DNA of 64,000 nt. Origin: Comamonas antarctica. GTDB taxonomy: Bacteria; Pseudomonadota; Gammaproteobacteria; Burkholderiales; Burkholderiaceae_C. Below, one piece after another: positions 59,329 through 64,000 of this stretch. The stretch is taken from assembly GCF_013363755.1 (NCBI RefSeq), contig NZ_CP054840.1, forward strand, positions 3,279,501 through 3,343,500, written 5' to 3'. The translations under genes were made by a program, and so were the position numbers. Position 1 is the stretch's first letter; the number at the start of each line of letters is the position of its first letter. The notes below the pieces were generated by a model that searched no databases, had not been told where the DNA came from, and was given only the letters and a program-made list of their open reading frames with translations.

Positions 59329-61110
59329 ATGGTTCATCCTCTACGCCCTCGGGCCCTGGCGCTGGCCGCCGCACTGGCGGCGCTGGCTGCCGTTCCCGCA
59401 ACCGCCTGGAGCCAGGCCGAGCCCCTGCCTCCCGCGGGCGGCACGCTGACGCCGCCGGCGAGCAATGAAGTCGACGATGCCGCGGCGTTCAACGCCGGGC
59501 TGTTCTACGAAGTGCTGGTCGGCGAGATGGCGGTGGGCGTCGGCGACCCGGGCAGTGGACAGGCGCTGATCCTCAACGCCGCACGCCAGAGCAACAGCCC
59601 CCAGCTGTACCGCCGCGCCACCGAGATGGCCTTGCAGGCACGCGCCGGCAACCAGGCGCTGCTGGCGGCGCAGGCCTGGCGCGAGGCGTTTCCCGAATCG
59701 CGCAACGCCAACCGCTTCGTGCTGCAGATCCTGGTCGCGCTCAACCGCATCGGCGACACCGTGCCCTATCTGCGCCAGGAAGTCGAAACCACGCCCGCGC
59801 CCAGCAAGCCGGTGGTATTCCTGAGCATCACGCAACTCTACAGCCGCGCCAGCGACAAGGCACTGGCGGCGCAGGTCGTCGAGCAGGCACTGCAAAGCCA
59901 GCTGTCCGACGCCGCCGCCGGCCCTTCGGCCTATGCCGCGATCGGCCACATGCAGCTGGCCGCGAGCAATCCCACGGCCGCGCTGGAAGCCGTCCAGAAG
60001 GCCGAAGTCCTGTCCCCGGGCAACGGCGCCTCCGCGCTGCTCGCGCTCGAGCTGCTGGAAAACGGCCACCGCGGCGCCGAACCGCTGGTCGCACGCTATG
60101 TCGAGAAGCAGCGCGGCGCCGACATGCGCATGGCCTACGCGCGCGTGCTGCTGGGCCAGGACCGGCTCGAGCCGGCCGAGGCACAGCTGACCGCGATCAC
60201 GCGTGAAACCCCTGATTACGCCGACGCCTGGTTCACCCTGGCGCGGCTGAATGCGCAGCAGCAGCGCTGGCCCGCGGCCGAAGCCGCGCTGCAGCGCTTC
60301 GATGCACTGATTCCGCAACTGCCCAATGCCGGCACGCAGCGCAGCGCCCGCACCGAGTCAGCCCTGCTGCATGCGCTGATCGCGCAGAAGGAAAACCGCT
60401 ACGCACCGGCGCTGCAATGGCTCGACAGCATTGAAGACGGCGCGCAGATGCTCAACGTCCAGGTGCGCCGGGCCTCGATCCTGGCCCAGCAGGGCCAGCT
60501 CGACCAGGCGCGCGCCGTCATCCAGGCCGTGCCCGCCGCGACGCCGCAGCAGCAGCGCCAGCGCCTGCAGGCCGAAGTGCAGCTGGTGCGCGAGGCCGAC
60601 CAGCCGGCGCTGGCCTATGCGCTGCAGTCCACGCTGCTCCAGCAGTTTCCGCAGGACAGCGAGATTGCCTACGACACCGCCATCCTGGCCGAGAAGATCG
60701 GCCGCTACCAGGAGATGGAAGACCTGCTGCGCGCGCTCATCGCGCGCGACCCGAGCTTCCACCACGCCTACAACGCGCTGGGCTTCTCGTTTGCCGAGCG
60801 CGGCATCCGCCTGGACGAAGCCCGCACGCTGATCACCAAGGCGCTCGAAGCCGCGCCCAACGACCCGTTCATCATCGACAGCCTGGCCTGGACGGAATTC
60901 CGCAGCGGCAACCTGCCGCTGGCGCAATCCCTGCTGGAAAAGGCCTTTGCGCTGCGCCCCGATGCGGAGATCGCCGCGCACCTGGGTGAAGTGCTGTGGA
61001 GCAGCGGCCAGCAGCGCCAGGCGCGCGATGTCTGGAAGAAGGCGCTGGCGCTCAATCCCGACAACGACACGCTGCGCGAAACCCTGCAACGCCTGGGCGT
61101 CAAGCCATGA
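59329..61110 (+). CDS. Tetratricopeptide-repeat periplasmic protein
   Basis: 593-residue protein with a signal peptide (ALALAAALAALAAVPATAWSQA) followed by many degenerate TPR helices from about residue 40 to the end. The clearest are YADAWFTLARLNAQQQRWPAAEAAL and FHHAYNALGFSFAERGIRLDEA. The last repeats (RDVWKKALALNPDNDTLRETL) match the family found upstream of lolB in beta-proteobacteria. Partner proteins are unknown; coupling to lolB by a four-base overlap hints at an envelope role. Confidence 0.88.
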   Translation: MVHPLRPRALALAAALAALAAVPATAWSQAEPLPPAGGTLTPPASNEVDDAAAFNAGLFYEVLVGEMAVGVGDPGSGQALILNAARQSNSPQLYRRATEMALQARAGNQALLAAQAWREAFPESRNANRFVLQILVALNRIGDTVPYLRQEVETTPAPSKPVVFLSITQLYSRASDKALAAQVVEQALQSQLSDAAAGPSAYAAIGHMQLAASNPTAALEAVQKAEVLSPGNGASALLALELLENGHRGAEPLVARYVEKQRGADMRMAYARVLLGQDRLEPAEAQLTAITRETPDYADAWFTLARLNAQQQRWPAAEAALQRFDALIPQLPNAGTQRSARTESALLHALIAQKENRYAPALQWLDSIEDGAQMLNVQVRRASILAQQGQLDQARAVIQAVPAATPQQQRQRLQAEVQLVREADQPALAYALQSTLLQQFPQDSEIAYDTAILAEKIGRYQEMEDLLRALIARDPSFHHAYNALGFSFAERGIRLDEARTLITKALEAAPNDPFIIDSLAWTEFRSGNLPLAQSLLEKAFALRPDAEIAAHLGEVLWSSGQQRQARDVWKKALALNPDNDTLRETLQRLGVKP

Positions 61111-61613
61111 GGGCGCAGTCTCCGACCCGGCGCGCGCTGCTGCTCGCGGCCGCGCCGCTGGCGCTGGTGCTCGGCGGCTGCGCCCAGCCGCGCCTGCGCC
61201 CCCAGAACGCCGCGGCGCACTGGAGCGGCCGGCTGGCGCTGCAAGTGCATGATGCCCAGGCCGAAGACCAGTCCTTCAGTGCCGCGTTTGAATTGCAGGG
61301 CTCTGAATCCGAAGGCCAGCTGATCCTGCTGACGCCGTTTGGCGCGGCGCTGGCCGAGTTGCTGTGGAGCCCCGCGGGTGCGCAGCTGCGCCAGGGCGGC
61401 GAGCTGCGCGAATCCCCATCGCTCGAGGCGCTGGTGCAGGACACCATCGGCACGCCCTTGCCCCTGGGCGCGCTGTTTGCGTGGCTCGCGGGCGAGCAGG
61501 CCGCGGCGCCGGGCTGGCGCGCCGACCTGTCGCAACTGGCCGAAGGCCGGCTGCGCGCCGAGCGCACCGATCCGCTGCCGCGCGCCACGCTGCGCCTGGT
61601 GCTCGACCGCTGA
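61107..61613 (+). CDS. lolB: Outer-membrane lipoprotein receptor LolB
   Basis: Accepts lipoproteins from LolA and inserts them in the outer membrane. The 168-residue protein has a signal peptide with lipobox LGGC at the expected place, HWSGRLALQV, FSAAFELQGSESEGQLILLTPFG and LPLGALFAWLAGEQ, all typical of LolB. It starts inside the TPR stop (ATGA). Its inner-membrane partners lolC/E-lolD lie at 5.4-7.3 kb. Confidence 0.92.
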   Translation: MRAQSPTRRALLLAAAPLALVLGGCAQPRLRPQNAAAHWSGRLALQVHDAQAEDQSFSAAFELQGSESEGQLILLTPFGAALAELLWSPAGAQLRQGGELRESPSLEALVQDTIGTPLPLGALFAWLAGEQAAAPGWRADLSQLAEGRLRAERTDPLPRATLRLVLDR

Positions 61614-61653
61614 AGCCGGGCCGCGCCCGGTCCCCCTTTCCGTTTCCCATTCC

Positions 61654-62508
61654 ATGCGTTCGCTTCACGACGTGCCGGCTCCGGCCAAGCTCAACCTGTT
61701 CCTGCACATCACCGGCCGCCGCGCCGATGGCTACCACCTGATCGAATCGGTGTTCATGCTGATCGACTGGCAGGACCGCCTGCATTTCGACCTGCGCGCC
61801 GATGGCCGCATCACGCGCGAAGACCTGAGCGGCATGCGCCTGCCCGATGACGACCTGATCACGCGCGCCGCGCGCGCGCTGCAGGCCGCGACCGGCTGCC
61901 GCGCCGGCGCGCATATCGGCGTGGAAAAAAGCATTCCCGCGCAGGCCGGCATGGGCGGCGGTTCCTCCGACGCGGCCAGCACGCTGCTGGCACTCAACCG
62001 GCTCTGGAAGCTGGACCTGCCGCGCCCCGCGCTCGAAGCGATTGGCGTGCAACTGGGCGCCGACGTGCCGTTCTTCCTGCGCGGGCGCAATGCCTGGGTC
62101 GAAGGCATTGGCGACATCATCACGCCGCTGGAAGGCTCGCAGCAGTTGCCGCCGCAGCGCTTCCTGGTGCTCAAGCCCGGCGCGGGATTGGAGACGAAAT
62201 CGATTTTTTCGTCAGCCGCGCTGAAACGCGATTCGGAGCGTGCTACAATCTTGGACTTCGCTGCAATGCACTATGACTACGGTCAAAACAACTTGCAGCC
62301 GGTCGCACAAACCCTGTGCCCCGATGTGAAAAAAGCCCTTGATTGGCTTGAAGCACACGGATTGCATGGTAGGATGACGGGCTCAGGAAGTGCAGTGTTT
62401 GCACCGATGACGCAAACGATTGAGATGACGGGCGCACCCAGCGACTGGATGATCAAGGTTTGCCACAATCTCGACGTTCATCCGCTTCAGGGTTGGGCCA
62501 GGGATTAA
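61654..62508 (+). CDS. ispE: 4-diphosphocytidyl-2-C-methyl-D-erythritol kinase
   Basis: GHMP kinase of the non-mevalonate isoprenoid pathway. The 284-residue protein shows [19 protein letters not shown], the ATP loop [23 protein letters not shown] and the C-terminal [12 protein letters not shown]. The upstream 550 bases have the window's usual very high G+C. From about 62210 the sequence is clearly richer in A+T (for example GATTTTTTCG, CAAAACAACTTG), with a promoter at 62221-62249 inside the gene. The protein motifs continue normally through this part. Confidence 0.95.
   Translation: MRSLHDVPAPAKLNLFLHITGRRADGYHLIESVFMLIDWQDRLHFDLRADGRITREDLSGMRLPDDDLITRAARALQAATGCRAGAHIGVEKSIPAQAGMGGGSSDAASTLLALNRLWKLDLPRPALEAIGVQLGADVPFFLRGRNAWVEGIGDIITPLEGSQQLPPQRFLVLKPGAGLETKSIFSSAALKRDSERATILDFAAMHYDYGQNNLQPVAQTLCPDVKKALDWLEAHGLHGRMTGSGSAVFAPMTQTIEMTGAPSDWMIKVCHNLDVHPLQGWARD
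62221..62249 (+). promoter_or_regulatory. Sigma-70 promoter inside ispE, toward tRNA-Gln and prs
   Basis: CTGAAA (62221-62226), a 17-base spacer and TACAAT (62244-62249) make one of the best promoter matches in the window. It lies within the ispE coding sequence about 300 bases upstream of tRNA-Gln, so it may transcribe tRNA-Gln-prs with part of ispE as a leader. Confidence 0.55.
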
Positions 62509-62545
62509 AGGTTACCGGTTGGTTGCATCAGCAATTGGCCCGTGT

Positions 62546-62622
62546 AGGGGAGTCGCCAAGTTGGTTAAGGCACTGGATTTTGATTCCAGCATGCGAAGGT
62601 TCGAATCCTTCTTCCCCTGCCA
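62546..62622 (+). tRNA. tRNA-Gln (TTG)
   Basis: 77-base cloverleaf with encoded CCA. The acceptor is AGGGGAG/TTCCCCT, discriminator G73, anticodon stem CTGGA/TCCAG with loop TTTTGAT (anticodon TTG), and T-arm GAAGG/CCTTC. The first pair is A1-T72; the T1-A72 pair common in tRNA-Gln is reversed. It stands 37 bases after ispE and 44 before prs. Confidence 0.95.
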
Positions 62623-62666
62623 AATGTCTTTTGCGTACAAGCAAACCCATAAACACTGGGACGCTC

Positions 62667-63626
62667 ATGCAGACCAATCATTCAGATTTCATGATTTTTA
62701 CCGGCAATGCCAACCGTGGCCTTGCCGATGAGATTGCCGGCCATCTCGGCACCAAGCTCGGCGCCGCCGAAGTGGGTCGCTTCTCCGATGGTGAAGTCAC
62801 CGTCGAAATCAAGCAGAACGTCCGCACGCGCGACGTTTTCGTCGTTCAGTCGACCTGCGCGCCGACCAACGACAACCTCATGGAACTGCTGGTGATGGTC
62901 GATGCGCTCAAGCGCGCATCCGCTGAACGCATCTGCGCCGTGATCCCCTACTTCGGCTATGCCCGCCAAGACCGCCGCCCGCGCTCGTCGCGCGTGCCGA
63001 TCACGGCCAAGGTCGTGGCCAACATGCTCCAGGCCGTGGGCGTCGAGCGCGTCCTGACCATGGACCTGCACGCCGACCAGATCCAGGGCTTCTTCGATAT
63101 TCCGGTCGACAACATCTACGCTTCGCCCGTGCTGCTCGGCGACCTGCGCCAGAAGAACTACGAAGACCTGATCGTCGTGTCGCCCGACGTCGGCGGCGTG
63201 GTCCGTGCCCGCGCGCTGGCCAAGCAGCTCGGCTGCGACCTGGCCATCATCGACAAGCGCCGCCCCAAGGCCAACGTCTCCGAAGTGATGCACGTGATCG
63301 GCGACATCGAAGGCCGCAACTGCGTGATCATGGACGACATGATCGACACCGCCGGTACGCTGGTCAAGGCCGCCGAAGTGCTCAAGCAGCGCGGCGCCAA
63401 GAAGGTCTACGCCTATTGCACGCACCCGATCTTCTCGGGCCCGGCCATCGAGCGCATTGCCGGCGGCGAGGCACTTGATGAAGTCGTCGTCACCAACACC
63501 ATTCCCCTGAGCGCGAACGCCCAGGGTTGCAGCAAGATTCGCCAACTCTCCGTGGCCCCGCTGATCGCCGAAACGATCAAGCGCATCTCCACGGGTGATT
63601 CGGTGCTCAGCTTGTTCTCGGAATAA
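62667..63626 (+). CDS. prs: Ribose-phosphate pyrophosphokinase
   Basis: Makes PRPP from ribose 5-phosphate and ATP for nucleotides, His, Trp and NAD. The 319-residue class I enzyme shows [10 protein letters not shown], the ATP region [18 protein letters not shown], the PRPP loop [14 protein letters not shown] and the flexible [11 protein letters not shown]. The ATG at 62667 is the family start; the frame is open back through the tRNA gene only by chance. Confidence 0.97.
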   Translation: MQTNHSDFMIFTGNANRGLADEIAGHLGTKLGAAEVGRFSDGEVTVEIKQNVRTRDVFVVQSTCAPTNDNLMELLVMVDALKRASAERICAVIPYFGYARQDRRPRSSRVPITAKVVANMLQAVGVERVLTMDLHADQIQGFFDIPVDNIYASPVLLGDLRQKNYEDLIVVSPDVGGVVRARALAKQLGCDLAIIDKRRPKANVSEVMHVIGDIEGRNCVIMDDMIDTAGTLVKAAEVLKQRGAKKVYAYCTHPIFSGPAIERIAGGEALDEVVVTNTIPLSANAQGCSKIRQLSVAPLIAETIKRISTGDSVLSLFSE

Positions 63627-63664
63627 GACTCCGCTTGCGGAATCTCCAGCCTCGCGGCTGGCGC

Positions 63665-63684
63665 AAACCTCCCTCGGGAGGTTT
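63665..63684 (+). terminator. Candidate terminator after prs
   Basis: AAACCTCC and GGGAGGTTT pair around CTC, followed by TTTTGTGTGTTT. It lies 38 bases after the prs stop and about 100 before rplY, so it may end or attenuate transcription between the two. Confidence 0.65.
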
Positions 63685-63785
63685 TGTGTGTTTCGGGACA
63701 TACCAAGGACGGTCCGGCATTTTCCGGCCTGTCTTTTTTTCAAACGGGTCGCACTGGTCGCGGTCGGCCCACACAGGAGTTAACT

Positions 63786-64000
63786 ATGAACATCGTCGCT
63801 ACAGAGCGCGCAAAGCAAGGTACGGGTGCGAGCCGCCGTCTGCGTAATTCGGGCAAGACCCCCGGCATCGTGTTTGGCGGTTCCGCCGAGCCTTTGGCCA
63901 TCGAACTGGACCACAACAACCTGTGGCACGCCCTGAAGAAGGAAGCGTTCCACTCCAGCGTGCTGGAAATGGACATCGCCGGTCAAGTCAGCAAGGTCGT
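63786..64000 (+). CDS. rplY: 50S ribosomal protein L25 / Ctc, N-terminal part
   Basis: 5S-rRNA-binding ribosomal protein. The first 71 codons are present: [48 protein letters not shown], matching the L25 N-terminal domain. The ATG follows AGGAG at eight bases. The gene runs off the window end; whether it is the long Ctc form cannot be seen, though prs-rplY order with the long form is usual in beta-proteobacteria. Confidence 0.93.
   Translation, partial: MNIVATERAKQGTGASRRLRNSGKTPGIVFGGSAEPLAIELDHNNLWHALKKEAFHSSVLEMDIAGQVSKV

Noticed and set aside
62460..62666. An extended prs frame beginning inside ispE and reading through tRNA-Gln
   Set aside because: The tRNA folds perfectly and PRPP synthetases start at the ATG at 62667.

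Overview
The window is a stretch of chromosome from a high-GC betaproteobacterium, most likely a member of the Comamonadaceae (Burkholderiales). The genus cannot be fixed from the sequence. Support comes from the run hrcA / nadK-recN-rapZ / mutY / mutM / TPR-lolB-ispE-tRNA(Gln)-prs-rplY, the pair rpfE-like-recJ, the run PHP nuclease-YciO-site-2 protease-trpS, and dispersed copies of a GGCTCAGGACGAACGG-type intergenic repeat common in this family. Most of the window is ordinary backbone; the accessory interest lies between about 17 and 46 kb.

Layout. 1-0.8 kb: end of a tricarboxylate transporter operon (tctB, tctA). 1-7.3 kb, minus strand: lolC/E-lolD-tatD-deoxyinosine glycosylase-spermidine-synthase-like protein-FlxA-like protein-orphan GspE ATPase. 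7.4-15.5 kb: rpfE-like, recJ, rnm-like, yciO-like, a chemotaxis receptor on the other strand, site-2 protease, trpS and tRNA-Arg. The receptor, protease and trpS lie between two inverted copies of the intergenic repeat. 15.6-19.5 kb: a CYTH-CHAD protein and a DUF4130/radical-SAM pair thought to act in DNA repair or modification.

19.5-30.5 kb, minus strand: fecI-fecR, then a Fur box, then a tightly overlapping operon: stand-alone STN protein, PepSY reductase, DUF3649, DUF3325, small periplasmic protein, DUF6162-like protein, binding protein, ATPase, permease, second binding protein, DUF4198-like protein, Fur-family regulator. The order matches the Pseudomonas aeruginosa fpvGHJK-fpvCDEF operon, which reduces siderophore-bound iron in the periplasm and imports it. 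I therefore read this as an iron system, not the zinc system that automated naming of the ABC genes would suggest. No TonB-dependent receptor is linked to it; only its signalling (STN) domain is present, as a separate protein.

30.8-34.1 kb, plus strand: two lipoproteins, one ThuA-like and one a PQQ-dehydrogenase-type beta-propeller ending in a cupredoxin-like domain. 34.2-45.3 kb, minus strand: one autotransporter gene of 3,693 codons containing two arrays of an exact 195-bp repeat (11 and 10 copies). 45.5-49.2 kb: tandem HD-GYP protein, DUF4142 protein, exported peroxiredoxin, SDR oxidoreductase. 49.3-64 kb: serA, a CAT-anticodon tRNA and the housekeeping run listed above, with a dynamin-like GTPase between mutY and mutM.

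Two patterns cut across the window. Several genes without a Shine-Dalgarno (rnm-like, site-2 protease, nadK, hrcA, the TPR gene) have a -10-like hexamer ending exactly 7 bases before the start codon, which suggests leaderless transcripts. The last 300 bases of ispE are much richer in A+T than the rest of the gene and contain a good sigma-70 promoter pointing at tRNA-Gln-prs. All functional statements are from reading the sequence; no database search was run.
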